A stretch of 32,941 nucleotides of DNA from Pseudobutyrivibrio sp. UBA1225 (GCA_002309345.1 DBWZ01000004.1:52609-85549), one strand, 5' to 3'. Counted from the stretch's first letter, positions 1 through 7,381 are shown. Notes: a model not told the origin generated them from the letters alone. Made by a program: numbers and translations.

Positions 1-209
1 AAAGCAAAAAGTGTATCGTCTCCACCAAGACCTACATTGTTGCCTGGAAGAATCTTTGTACCACGCTGTCTGTAAAGAATATTGCCAGCCTTAACGAACT
101 GACCGTCTGCTCTCTTTGCGCCTAATCTCTTAGACTCTGAGTCTCTACCGTTCTTTGTAGAACCCATACCCTTTTTATGAGCGAAGAACTGAAGGTTCAT
201 CTGTAACAT
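1..209 (-). CDS. rpmA: 50S ribosomal protein L27, 3' end cut by window edge
   Basis: The N-terminus reads MLQMNLQFFAHKKGMGSTKN, which is L27 of the large ribosomal subunit; 69 codons are visible before the window ends. I start at the ATG at 207-209 because AAGGAGG lies 8-9 bases upstream. A second in-frame ATG (198-200) would give MNLQFF. The leading MLQMNLQFF before AHKKG is the N-terminal extension that Firmicutes L27 carries and that the Prp protease removes; the prp gene lies three bases upstream in the same transcript. L27 without this extension would not need Prp, so the two genes support each other. It is third in rplU-prp-rpmA and is probably transcribed from the promoter upstream of rplU. 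Confidence 0.97.
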   Translation of the reverse strand, partial: MLQMNLQFFAHKKGMGSTKNGRDSESKRLGAKRADGQFVKAGNILYRQRGTKILPGNNVGLGGDDTLFA

Positions 210-212
210 GTC

Positions 213-539
213 TTACACCTCCTTGTAAAGCAATGATAAATATTCATCGCCGTATTGTTGTTGAATGTTTTCCAAACCTAATAACATTGCATCTAAAAGC
301 AAAATTGATTTGTCTGAGATATCTCCTGGAAATGACATGACTAAATGTCCGCCGTCTTCAGCAGTCTCACATGTAAAATCATCTTCTGTAAACTGTTCTA
401 TACTATTAAAAGTGTTGATTACAAGCACAGAAACAGCTGCACACACAATATCCTGACCTGAATCAGCGAAACCTGCGTGGCCATCTAAAGAAACATTGCA
501 ATATTTATTGTTCTGTTTGGTAATTACTACGCTAATCAT
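213..539 (-). CDS. prp: Ribosomal-processing cysteine protease Prp (YsxB family)
   Basis: A 108-residue protein with the family signature G20-H21-A-G and, ten residues on, DIVC33AAVS, giving the His21/Cys33 catalytic pair. Known Prp proteins cleave the N-terminal extension of ribosomal protein L27 after a Phe-Phe pair, which is needed for active ribosomes in Firmicutes such as Staphylococcus aureus. The next gene encodes L27 with the extension ending NLQFF before AHKKG, so the substrate is encoded in cis. The gene lies between rplU (two bases away) and rpmA (three bases away), the standard Firmicutes order, so it is translated with both ribosomal proteins. Confidence 0.95.
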   Translation of the reverse strand: MISVVITKQNNKYCNVSLDGHAGFADSGQDIVCAAVSVLVINTFNSIEQFTEDDFTCETAEDGGHLVMSFPGDISDKSILLLDAMLLGLENIQQQYGDEYLSLLYKEV

Positions 540-541
540 AA

Positions 542-850
542 TTAGCCGTTAATCTTCTCAATCTTAACCTGTGTGAAAGCCTGTCTGTGGCCATTCTTCT
601 TGTGGTAACCTGTTTTTCTCTTGTACTTGTAAACGATTACCTTTTTAGCTCTACCTTCTTTAACAACAGAAGCCTCAACTGAAGCGCCCTTAACTGTTGG
701 GTCGCCAACCTTGAGATCCTTGTCGCTAACAGCAAGAACCTGATCAAAAGTAACTTTTTCACCAGCTTCTACGCCAAGCTTTTCAATGGTAATGATATCG
801 CCTTCAGAAACTTTGTACTGCTTACCACCTGTTGCAATAATTGCGTACAT
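542..850 (-). CDS. rplU: 50S ribosomal protein L21
   Basis: A 102-residue protein starting MYAIIATGGKQYKVSEGD, the canonical L21 start, and ending with the KKNGHRQAFTQVKIEKI region, a full-length match to family size. L21 binds 23S rRNA in the large subunit. The ATG follows AAGGAGGAGCAACC. It is the first gene of the rplU-prp-rpmA transcript and has an 87-base leader behind a sigma-A promoter. That leader resembles the Firmicutes L21 leader, so autogenous control is likely. Confidence 0.98.
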   Translation of the reverse strand: MYAIIATGGKQYKVSEGDIITIEKLGVEAGEKVTFDQVLAVSDKDLKVGDPTVKGASVEASVVKEGRAKKVIVYKYKRKTGYHKKNGHRQAFTQVKIEKING

Positions 851-937
851 GGTTGCTCCTCCTTTTTATCATTACTCGCCAGATTCGGTGGTGTCTCGGA
901 ATGAAACACACTTAAAAAACCACACTGAGCGGCATAC
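851..937 (-). ncRNA. Ribosomal protein L21 leader (cis-regulatory mRNA element)
   Basis: The stretch between the predicted transcription start (about 937) and the rplU ATG reads, on the minus strand, GAGTATGCCGCTCAGTGTGG, then a T-rich loop, then ACACCACCGAATCTGGCGAG just before the ribosome binding site. Its order of conserved blocks (TGCCGCTCA, a U-run, CCGAATC, GGCGAG) matches my memory of the Firmicutes L21 leader. GUGGU (919-923) can pair with ACCAC (888-892). The position directly ahead of rplU fits. No covariance model was run. Confidence 0.65.
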
Positions 938-943
938 TCGAAT

Positions 944-972
944 ATATTAACACAGGAATTGGGTATCGTCAA
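944..972 (-). promoter_or_regulatory. Sigma-A promoter for rplU-prp-rpmA
   Basis: Minus strand: -35 TTGACG (967-972), 17-base spacer, -10 TAATAT (944-949). The predicted start near 937 leaves an 87-base leader before the rplU ATG. It begins about 20 bases after the stop codon of the gene at 992-1360, so the ribosomal protein genes can be transcribed apart from their upstream neighbours. Confidence 0.75.
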
Positions 973-991
973 TCTAAATTGAATAAAAAAT

Positions 992-1360
992 TTAATCAAT
1001 TTGATGAATATCACCGAGATGTTTTTTTAGATATGCATCTAATGAACTGAGATTTTTCTGTGATGATAGACGGATTTTATTAGCTTCTTCGTTGAGACAA
1101 TGTCTCAATGTCTTGCGCAAATGCTCTTCTTCATACGAAGTAAACCAAGCGTCAAATTGTTTGTCCTGCTCTTGGCCTTCAATAATTCTAAAATTACCGA
1201 GCTGTAATGTGAGCTGAGAAATAGCTCTTGTCTCAATAACGTTTTTGACTTCTTCAGTAAGGTTAATCTCAGGAAAATCCTTTATATATCGTTTGATTTC
1301 TTGCTCTGAGACTTCCTTAGCCTTGTTCTGTACAAGCTGAATAATTATACCAAGATCCAT
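992..1360 (-). CDS. Unknown 122-residue protein
   Basis: I do not recognise this protein. It is hydrophilic, mostly predicted helical (many Lys, Glu, Gln, Leu), with no signal peptide, membrane segment, Cys cluster or clear motif. The start MDLGIIIQLVQ follows GGGGGTAGG, seven bases from the ATG, and an excellent promoter lies upstream, so it is very likely expressed. It sits between an SNase-like gene and rplU, a place where related bacteria usually have the RNase E/G gene directly upstream of rplU; it therefore looks like part of a small accessory insertion of three genes. No function is proposed. Confidence 0.75.
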   Translation of the reverse strand: MDLGIIIQLVQNKAKEVSEQEIKRYIKDFPEINLTEEVKNVIETRAISQLTLQLGNFRIIEGQEQDKQFDAWFTSYEEEHLRKTLRHCLNEEANKIRLSSQKNLSSLDAYLKKHLGDIHQID

Positions 1361-1404
1361 AAACCTACCCCCGATTGAAACAAATATTCAATCTTCTTAG
1401 TACA

Positions 1405-1433
1405 ATTATACATTGTGGAAAAATGGCTGACAA
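1405..1433 (-). promoter_or_regulatory. Sigma-A promoter for the unknown 122-residue gene
   Basis: Minus strand: -35 TTGTCA (1428-1433), exactly 17 bases, -10 TATAAT (1405-1410). The predicted start is near 1398, about 38 bases ahead of the ATG at 1360. It begins only a few bases after the stop of the SNase-like gene. Confidence 0.75.
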
Positions 1434-1444
1434 TAGAAGACATA

Positions 1445-2044
1445 CTATTTCCACAGTTGGCGGAAGCCTTCATATTGCCATAAGCCAATTGATTTAGACT
1501 TTGCTTCATCCATTAATTGATGAAAGAATTCATCATGGGCTACGGTTGGTTCATAGCGTTTGGCTATGCCATAGCCATTCTGAATAATAAGTGCGTTAAC
1601 CATTGATTTTTTGATTGAAGCTTCATCAAAAGTATCATCGACATCTTCTAGCCAAACATATGCAAGGATTCTGTCATATTGATCGTCTGCATCAATATCA
1701 TATTCTAGATATACTGTTTGGGCTTTGGAAAGCAGGTCCTTTGTATATTCAGAAGCCATTACGCCGTATTTATTGTTGCGATCTTCTTCACTTGCAACAG
1801 ATTCAGGAGTGTCAATGCCTATCATTCTGATGCGTTTTTTTTCGCCGTTGCTATCCTCAACCATGATAGTGTCGCCATCGACACACCGAATAAATCTAAC
1901 AGAATCCAATTCTTTGTTATCTCCTACTTGTTCAGTCTCAAGGTGGTTATCCGCTTCAAAAAATTGATTGTAAAGATAAGCTCCCAACAAAAGAATCAAT
2001 CCTAGTATGCCTGAATATATTTTCTTCTTTTGATATTTTGTCAT
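1445..2044 (-). CDS. Membrane-anchored staphylococcal-nuclease-like (thermonuclease) protein
   Basis: A 199-residue protein with a basic N-terminus (MTKYQKKK) and one hydrophobic segment (about residues 9-27) that should anchor it so the nuclease domain faces outside. The domain from residue 50 has FIRCVDGDTI, then R73-MIGI-D78-T79-P-E81, then D124-R125-ILAYVW. These match the active-site residues of staphylococcal nuclease: Arg35, Asp40, Thr41, Glu43 and Arg87. All are present, so activity as a calcium-dependent DNA/RNA endonuclease is plausible. No lipobox Cys is seen, so an uncleaved signal anchor is more likely than a lipoprotein. It follows the sensor-like gene at 2048-2479 with three bases between, suggesting co-transcription. 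Likely roles are nutrient nucleic acid degradation or extracellular DNA processing; this is inference. Confidence 0.88.
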   Translation of the reverse strand: MTKYQKKKIYSGILGLILLLGAYLYNQFFEADNHLETEQVGDNKELDSVRFIRCVDGDTIMVEDSNGEKKRIRMIGIDTPESVASEEDRNNKYGVMASEYTKDLLSKAQTVYLEYDIDADDQYDRILAYVWLEDVDDTFDEASIKKSMVNALIIQNGYGIAKRYEPTVAHDEFFHQLMDEAKSKSIGLWQYEGFRQLWK

Positions 2045-2047
2045 TAC

Positions 2048-2479
2048 TTAAATATTCCTGTTGAACGAAATAACCAGCGCGTCATCAGTATCTTCACTTC
2101 TAACAAAGAAGTCGACTATTTCTACTTTACGAAGCTTTCCGTCATCCCCATGTTGGAAAACTCGTATTTCAACTCGATCTGTTCCTGCGTTAAATTCCTT
2201 AAGCAGATTTTCGCGACAAAATGTATTTCTGAATAATTCTTTGTCCATATCATGCATGGTAGATGCACCGGATTCAATCAAATCGTCAAAAGTACCTGCC
2301 GCAGCACATTTTGTTGAGGAGAAATCCTCGTAAGTAAGAAGATAATAAGTGTTCTTGGTAAGGTTGCCCAAGATAATAAGTGGATAGAGTTTAAACAATG
2401 CTTCGTTGAGTAAATTAGAAGCATTTTTAAAATCCTCTTGCAAATCCTCTTTTATAGATTGCATTTCAGCTTGTTCCAT
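2048..2479 (-). CDS. Orphan PAS-like sensor-domain protein
   Basis: A 143-residue protein without membrane segments. An N-terminal helix (residues 1-35, rich in Glu, Lys, Leu) precedes LYPLIILGNLTKNTYYLLTY, and the C-terminal half ends in alternating strands (VEIRVFQHG, RKVEIVDFFVR, DALVISFNRNI). This layout resembles the PAS-like domains that precede GGDEF or histidine kinase modules in Butyrivibrio-type bacteria, but no output domain follows. The assignment is from fold pattern and memory only. The start has GGGAG about seven bases upstream. It is three bases upstream of the SNase-like gene and could regulate through protein contact. The alternative is an unrelated uncharacterised alpha/beta protein. 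Confidence 0.6.
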   Translation of the reverse strand: MEQAEMQSIKEDLQEDFKNASNLLNEALFKLYPLIILGNLTKNTYYLLTYEDFSSTKCAAAGTFDDLIESGASTMHDMDKELFRNTFCRENLLKEFNAGTDRVEIRVFQHGDDGKLRKVEIVDFFVRSEDTDDALVISFNRNI

Positions 2480-2516
2480 AATTCGCTCCCTATTAATTAT
2501 TTATATATTTACTAAA

Positions 2517-2532
2517 TGGATAGAAATCCATA
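2517..2532 (-). other. Short perfect hairpin upstream of the sensor-like gene
   Basis: ATGGAT-TTCT-ATCCAT forms a six-pair perfect stem with a four-base loop, 38 bases upstream of the ATG at 2479. It lies in the 80-base gap between rng and the sensor-like gene. It could be a 5' leader stem or a protein site; I see no strong -35/-10 pair nearby. Confidence 0.3.
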
Positions 2533-2539
2533 TATAGTA

Positions 2540-2561
2540 CAAAAAAACATGAATGATGTTT
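2540..2561 (-). terminator. Weak candidate terminator after the RNase E/G gene
   Basis: On the minus strand AAACAT, CATTC loop, ATGTTT is followed by a run of T (AAACATcattcATGTTT then TTTTT). The hairpin overlaps the rng stop codon. The stem has only six AT-rich pairs, so termination would be partial at best. Confidence 0.35.
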
Positions 2562-3438
2562 ATATTATACCAGAAAACAAACGACTTCTGGTAATTTCTA
2601 GTAGACCTAAGTGGGTAAATTCATGAACAGCAACTTTTGAAATATCGTATTTACATTGTTCTTTAAAAGAAGAAATAAGTAATTGCTCCTCTTCCTTGGA
2701 TACTTTGAGAAAATCTATAATGATTATTCCGGATATGGAGCGTAGTCTAAGTTGACTTGCTATAGCCTCCACCGCCAAAAGATTTGTATCCATTGGTTTT
2801 GCTTTACCGTTGCTTTTAGAGGTATTAACATCGATTACCGTCAAGGCCTCAGTAGGCTCGATAACAATATTGCCACCATTTTTAAGATGTACAACTTTAG
2901 ATGTGGCTCTATCTAAAAGCTTAGTGATATCATATAGCTGCCATAGGCTAACAGAATCGTCTGTGTAAGCCCTAACATTTAAATCTTTTTCAATAACCTC
3001 AGACAGGTCAGATATGATTTCATAGTCGTCATCCATGTATTTAGAAACGAAGTAATCAATGAAATCATGGTCTTCCTTTGGAGCCTCTTTTACAAAGTGG
3101 CACGAGAAAGGCTTGCTGCCTTTTCTGTCTTGAGATATCTCTACTAAGAATTTATCACCCTGACAAACTAGTTTGCTTTCAGAATGTCTAAATAAAAAGT
3201 TTTCAGGAAATAGCTTGCGATTCTCAATAAATCCTTTCTCCCCATTTGATAGATTAAGAATTGAAGAATCAATATCCTTAAGAACTTTTTCTACTGTAGC
3301 CTCGTAAACTTCACCTACATGGGTCTTATCAAGATTGATGATATCAAGTGCTTTATCACTATCATCAAATGAAACCAACACTCTCATATCATTCTTTTGA
3401 TATTGACCCTTAGTAAGGATAACCTTTTTAATTCCCAT
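2560..3438 (-). CDS. Short ribonuclease E/G family protein
   Basis: A 292-residue RNase E/G family endoribonuclease. Residues 38-120 fit the S1 RNA-binding domain (THVGEVYEATVEKVLKDIDS, GEKGFIEN). The DNase I-like catalytic part contains GGNIVIEPTEALTVIDVNTS, supplying D203 (and N205), and IIIIDF, supplying D242; these match E. coli RNase E Asp303 and Asp346, which bind the catalytic magnesium. HEFTHLGLLEITRSR matches the end of the catalytic core. The protein stops there, so the zinc-link CPxC motif and the small dimerisation domain of E. coli RNase E/G are missing. It belongs to the block with the TIGR03960/TIGR03936 genes upstream and rplU downstream, as in other Clostridia, but has its own promoter. 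Role inferred: mRNA or rRNA processing. Confidence 0.88.
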   Translation of the reverse strand: MGIKKVILTKGQYQKNDMRVLVSFDDSDKALDIINLDKTHVGEVYEATVEKVLKDIDSSILNLSNGEKGFIENRKLFPENFLFRHSESKLVCQGDKFLVEISQDRKGSKPFSCHFVKEAPKEDHDFIDYFVSKYMDDDYEIISDLSEVIEKDLNVRAYTDDSVSLWQLYDITKLLDRATSKVVHLKNGGNIVIEPTEALTVIDVNTSKSNGKAKPMDTNLLAVEAIASQLRLRSISGIIIIDFLKVSKEEEQLLISSFKEQCKYDISKVAVHEFTHLGLLEITRSRLFSGII

Positions 3439-3458
3439 AACTGACTCCTTATATAGTT

Positions 3459-3487
3459 ATTATAAATAATGCAGGGGCCAGTGTCTA
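3459..3487 (-). promoter_or_regulatory. Sigma-A promoter for the RNase E/G gene
   Basis: Minus strand: -35 TAGACA (3482-3487), 17-base spacer, -10 TATAAT (3459-3464). The predicted start near 3452 is only about 14 bases ahead of the ATG at 3438, with AAGGAG between, so the leader is very short. Confidence 0.6.
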
Positions 3488-3501
3488 TTAACCCATAAAA
3501 T

Positions 3502-4212
3502 CTATTTTGATATATCATTTAAAGATAAAAGGCAGTCAGGCTCACCAGTATACATATCTGTTCGCATAATATCAAGCGATAATTCATCAAATTCTGGTAA
3601 ACCAAGAAATTGATGGAATGCTTTGATAACTAGCTCTGGCTTGATATTATCGGTGCTTCCACTAGAAAGTAATAAGTCATATACTGGTACTCCATTTTCA
3701 ACTGCAATATTAAATCTATAAATTAGAGGCTTTAAATCAAGCTCTCTTTCGCCCTTTTTTGTTTTCTTAACAATGTTGATAGCATCTGCTTCATCAAAAA
3801 ATTTTGATTTTAAATCACAAATATTTTCAATATAGCATGCTTCGTCTTTATGATCCTTGTAGGTGACTATATAGCTTGCTGCAGTAAGTGCAGACATGCA
3901 CTTCTCTGCATTATCAGGAAGATAATTAAAGCCTGTGATAGCCAAACCTTCTACCATGTTTTCGTTTAATGCTTTAATAGCAGAATTCGAATCAACCGCT
4001 TCTTTGATATCGATATCCATGTATTCACCAGTTGAAGTAAGACCAACACCTAAAGGTGCTGCAAAAGACATTATCTGATGAGGATTATAACCTTCAGAAT
4101 ATCTGATGGGAAGATTACTGCGCTTAACCGCCTTCTGAAAAAATCGCATTAAATCTAAGTGACCTACATATCTCATAATTCCAGTTTTTTCAAATCTAAT
4201 TCTAACGCGCAT
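3502..4212 (-). CDS. TIGR03936/DUF2344 family protein, radical-SAM-linked
   Basis: A 236-residue protein starting MRVRIRFEKTGIMRYVGHLD, the signature start of the TIGR03936 family, followed by the GYNPHQ-SFAAPLGVGLTSTGEYMDI block. The function is not known; the family is nearly always next to or fused with the TIGR03960 B12-binding radical SAM protein, as here. I start at the ATG at 4210-4212, preceded by GGGGGT about eight bases upstream. An upstream start at 4248 would add 12 residues unlike the family and deepen the overlap. With my start it overlaps the upstream radical SAM gene by 11 bases, which suggests translational coupling. The pair may modify tRNA, rRNA or protein, but that is speculation. 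Confidence 0.87.
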   Translation of the reverse strand: MRVRIRFEKTGIMRYVGHLDLMRFFQKAVKRSNLPIRYSEGYNPHQIMSFAAPLGVGLTSTGEYMDIDIKEAVDSNSAIKALNENMVEGLAITGFNYLPDNAEKCMSALTAASYIVTYKDHKDEACYIENICDLKSKFFDEADAINIVKKTKKGERELDLKPLIYRFNIAVENGVPVYDLLLSSGSTDNIKPELVIKAFHQFLGLPEFDELSLDIMRTDMYTGEPDCLLSLNDISK

Positions 4213-6070
4213 TATGACATACCCCCGATCCGATTCGTGCTGATCCACATCCGCTACACTTCATCTTGCAGTTTGGAGTAACAGTGGCATTCATGGCATT
4301 TTCCCATTCCTTTTTAAGGAAGGCTTTTGTAACATGACAATCAATGAAATCCCATGGCAGTATTTCGTCTAAATCGCGTTTACGATATGCATAAAAATCA
4401 ATCGAGATATTATTCTTTTCAAATGCTGCAAGCCATTTATCAAAATCAAAGTATTCACCCCAGGCGTCAAAGAAGCATCCGCTATTATATGCATCTAAAA
4501 TAGCCGGGCACAATCGCCTATCTCCCCTGGCAAATACGCCTTCAAGAACTGTAACATCTGAATGATGCCAATTATATTTAAGTGATTTCTGATTAAGTTG
4601 AGCCTTCATTTCATCGTTTACAACCTTGGCGCGACGCAGGTACTCTCCCGCCTCATACATAGGCGCCCACTGAAATGGAGTAAATGGTTTTGGAACAAAG
4701 AAGGAAGTAGATATTGTAATCTGACATCTGCCCTGTCGCTGCTCCTTTGGTACTGTAGCATAGTAAGCTGCAGCTACCTCATTAGCCAGTTGTGGAATGG
4801 CCTTCATGTCCTCATCTGTCTCTGTTGGAAGGCCAAGCATGAAGTAAAACTTTACCTTGTTCCAGCCACCCTTAAAGGCTAAGGTTGCACCGCCTATAAT
4901 GTCATCTACAGTAAGGCCTTTATTAATAACATTACGCATGCGCTGAGAACCTGCCTCTGGAGCAAATGTAATGCTAGATTTTCGAACATCTTGCACTTTA
5001 CTCATTACATCAAGTGAGAATGCATCGATTCGTAAAGACGGTAATGAAACATTAACGCCTTCAGACAAGCAATCATCAATAAGGAAATCCATCAAGTCCC
5101 CTAGCGCATGATAATCACTCGATGAAAGTGAGCTAAGAGATATTTCTTCGTGTCCTGTTGAAGCAAGAAGCTCTTTAGCCTGCTTTTTAAGAATATCAAC
5201 AGATTTCTCCCTATTAGGTCTATAAATCATTCCTGCTTGGCAGAAACGACATCCGCGGATGCAGCCACGCTGAATCTCAAGAACTACTCTATCTTGAATT
5301 GCACGAACGAATGGGATGAGCATCTTAGTAGGATATGGAGTGTTGTCCATATCAGCAACCACCTGCCTAACAATAGTTGCTGGAACATCATCATATATAG
5401 GCTTGAAGCTTTCAATAGTACCATCTGATTCTTTATAGGTAACTTCGTAAAGGGATGGAACATAAATGCCTGGAATCTTACAAGCATCCCTAAGGAACCC
5501 CTGTCTATCAAAGCCATTGGCCTTGTGTTGTTTATATATATCAAGTAGTGCAGGATAACTCGTCTCACCCTCACCCACATATACCAAGTCAACAAAGTCT
5601 GCAATAGGCTCTGGATTAGTAGCACAAGGACCGCCAACAATAACTATAGGATCGTCGTTTTCTCTTTCTGAAGTAAGTAGAGAAACCCCTGCCAAATCTA
5701 ATATTTGCAAAATATTGGTATAACACATCTCGTACTGAAGGGTCATTCCAATAAAATCAAAGTCCTTGATTGGATCTTGAGATTCTAACGCAAAAAGAGG
5801 TATATTACGCTCCTTCATCAGATGATGTAAATCTGGCCAAGGCGAATATACCCTTTCACAATATGTGTCTTCTCGGCGATTAAACATATCGTAAAGGATT
5901 GCGATGCCAAGATGAGACATACCTACTTCGTAGACATCGGGAAAGCACATGGCAAATCGGATGTCTACATCAGCAGGATTCTTTTTAACACTATTAAATT
6001 CGTTGCCGATATAACGAGCAGGTTTATCAATCTGCATCAAAATATCGTCAGGTAACGCAAGTTTTTTCAT
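4202..6070 (-). CDS. TIGR03960 family B12-binding radical SAM protein
   Basis: A 622-residue protein. The N-terminal part (roughly residues 35-190) is a B12-binding-like alpha/beta domain (MCFPDVYEVGMSHLGIAILY, IVIVGGPCATNPEP, VGEGE). The radical SAM domain has RGC270-IRG-C274-RF-C277, the CxxxCxxC that holds the 4Fe-4S cluster, followed by ISLSSLSSSDY. The C-terminal tail is Cys-rich (NCKMKCSGCGSARIGSGVC), possibly another metal site. The substrate is not known for the family. I chose the ATG at 6068-6070 (MKKLALPDDIL), ten bases after the hisIE stop; a TTG at 6094 inside hisIE is possible, but neither start has a strong Shine-Dalgarno sequence. It probably rides on the his operon transcript. 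Confidence 0.88.
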   Translation of the reverse strand: MKKLALPDDILMQIDKPARYIGNEFNSVKKNPADVDIRFAMCFPDVYEVGMSHLGIAILYDMFNRREDTYCERVYSPWPDLHHLMKERNIPLFALESQDPIKDFDFIGMTLQYEMCYTNILQILDLAGVSLLTSERENDDPIVIVGGPCATNPEPIADFVDLVYVGEGETSYPALLDIYKQHKANGFDRQGFLRDACKIPGIYVPSLYEVTYKESDGTIESFKPIYDDVPATIVRQVVADMDNTPYPTKMLIPFVRAIQDRVVLEIQRGCIRGCRFCQAGMIYRPNREKSVDILKKQAKELLASTGHEEISLSSLSSSDYHALGDLMDFLIDDCLSEGVNVSLPSLRIDAFSLDVMSKVQDVRKSSITFAPEAGSQRMRNVINKGLTVDDIIGGATLAFKGGWNKVKFYFMLGLPTETDEDMKAIPQLANEVAAAYYATVPKEQRQGRCQITISTSFFVPKPFTPFQWAPMYEAGEYLRRAKVVNDEMKAQLNQKSLKYNWHHSDVTVLEGVFARGDRRLCPAILDAYNSGCFFDAWGEYFDFDKWLAAFEKNNISIDFYAYRKRDLDEILPWDFIDCHVTKAFLKKEWENAMNATVTPNCKMKCSGCGSARIGSGVCHNAR

Positions 6071-6080
6071 ATGATAATAA

Positions 6081-7361
6081 TTATCTTTGAGCAAGTTCAG
6101 AGGTGATATCCTCCCAAGTAACGCCCTTTTCTACCATGAGTACCATCATGTGATACAAGAAATCAGATATCTCGTATTTGGTCTCTTCAGAATCAGGATT
6201 CTTGGCAGCAATAACGATTTCTGTAGCCTCCTCGCCAACCTTCTTAAGGATTTTATCAAGGCCTTTATCAAATAGATAATTGGTATAAGAACCTTCTTTA
6301 GGATTTTGCTTACGATCTGCAATAACAGCGTAAACATCCTCAAACACCTTAAGTGGATTACGCTCAACATACTCCTTTTTAACAATTTCGTTGAAGAAGC
6401 AACTAGATGCACCTGTGTGACATGCCACTCCAACCTGTGAAACTTTAGCCAAAATAGTATCAAAATCACAATCAGCAGTCAAAGATTTGACATACTGGAA
6501 GTGTCCACTAGTCTCCCCCTTAACCCAAAGAGATTGTCTTGAACGAGAATAATAAGTCATCTTGCCAGTACGAATAGTATTGTTGAGAGATTCCTCGTTC
6601 ATATAGGCAACCATAAGGACTTCACCTGTTTGGAAATCCTGAACAACTGCTGGAACAAGCCCATCTGAGTTTGGAGTTAAATCCGACCAACTAAGCTTTG
6701 GCTCGAAGTTATCCATCTTGATGCCTGCATCAGATAAATCACTTTTTATACGCATGATATCTGAATTGGTATCGTTAATGAATGCACCAGATATACCTCT
6801 AATTTGTTCTGACTTAAGAAGTGTCTCGATATAATCAAAATCAAATTCATCAACCTGAACAATATATGGAATTGTAGTTATGTTTTCCAATCCTTCAAGT
6901 AGACCCTTGTTCATGATTAAAAGTTCGTGTACATTGTCTGAAAGAAATTCCTTGGTCTTGAAAAGGAAATCTACTGTCGTAAGACTAACAAGCATTTTTT
7001 CAGCGCCAAAACGTGCACTTGCTTCTTTTATCAAATCAATTGTCTCTGGCTTGGAGCCGTTGAGAATAACCTCGATACATCCTGCGTATAAGAGCTTTTT
7101 TACATCCTCGAGACGCTTGATGTTACCACCGCCTGCTGTCTTGATTTGAATGTTTCTGTTGATTTCACGAATAGCTAAAATGTTCTTTTCATGCTCTTCG
7201 TCATCTGTTGAAAGATCGTAACAAATAATCTTGTCGATACCACTGTCATCGTATACTGATGCAAGTTCTAAAACGTCCTTTTTAATATCTAACTCTGTAG
7301 GACTTTTAACTGCCATACCATCTTTAAGATAAATGGTGGCAACAATATTCTTGTGTTCCAT
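6081..7361 (-). CDS. hisIE: HisIE fusion with an extra degenerate HisA/HisF-like N-terminal domain
   Basis: A 426-residue fusion. Residues about 225-330 are phosphoribosyl-AMP cyclohydrolase (HisI): DCDFD at 297-301 (metal-binding Asp) and C314-H-TGASSC321-FF. Residues about 338-426 are phosphoribosyl-ATP pyrophosphatase (HisE): LDKILKKVGEEATE with E377, E378 and E381, and D400. Together they do the second and third steps of histidine synthesis. Residues 1-220 resemble the HisA/HisF barrel: NIVATIYLKDGMAVKS at the first strand, IKTAGGGNIKRLEDVKKLL and IEVILNG at the phosphate-binding region. The HisF catalytic Asp11 position appears to be Tyr11 here, and the barrel is short, so this domain is probably not catalytic. 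Ordinary HisIE is about 200 residues. It follows hisB by 20 bases. Confidence 0.93.
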   Translation of the reverse strand: MEHKNIVATIYLKDGMAVKSPTELDIKKDVLELASVYDDSGIDKIICYDLSTDDEEHEKNILAIREINRNIQIKTAGGGNIKRLEDVKKLLYAGCIEVILNGSKPETIDLIKEASARFGAEKMLVSLTTVDFLFKTKEFLSDNVHELLIMNKGLLEGLENITTIPYIVQVDEFDFDYIETLLKSEQIRGISGAFINDTNSDIMRIKSDLSDAGIKMDNFEPKLSWSDLTPNSDGLVPAVVQDFQTGEVLMVAYMNEESLNNTIRTGKMTYYSRSRQSLWVKGETSGHFQYVKSLTADCDFDTILAKVSQVGVACHTGASSCFFNEIVKKEYVERNPLKVFEDVYAVIADRKQNPKEGSYTNYLFDKGLDKILKKVGEEATEIVIAAKNPDSEETKYEISDFLYHMMVLMVEKGVTWEDITSELAQR

Positions 7362-7381
7362 AGTTGAACTAATTCCTCCGT

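Noticed and set aside
769..1014. 81-codon minus-strand reading frame across the L21 leader
   Set aside because: It overlaps rplU, its promoter and its leader in another frame and has no family resemblance.
4213..4248. Longer start for the TIGR03936 gene
   Set aside because: The added residues do not match the family and the ATG at 4212 has a good binding site.
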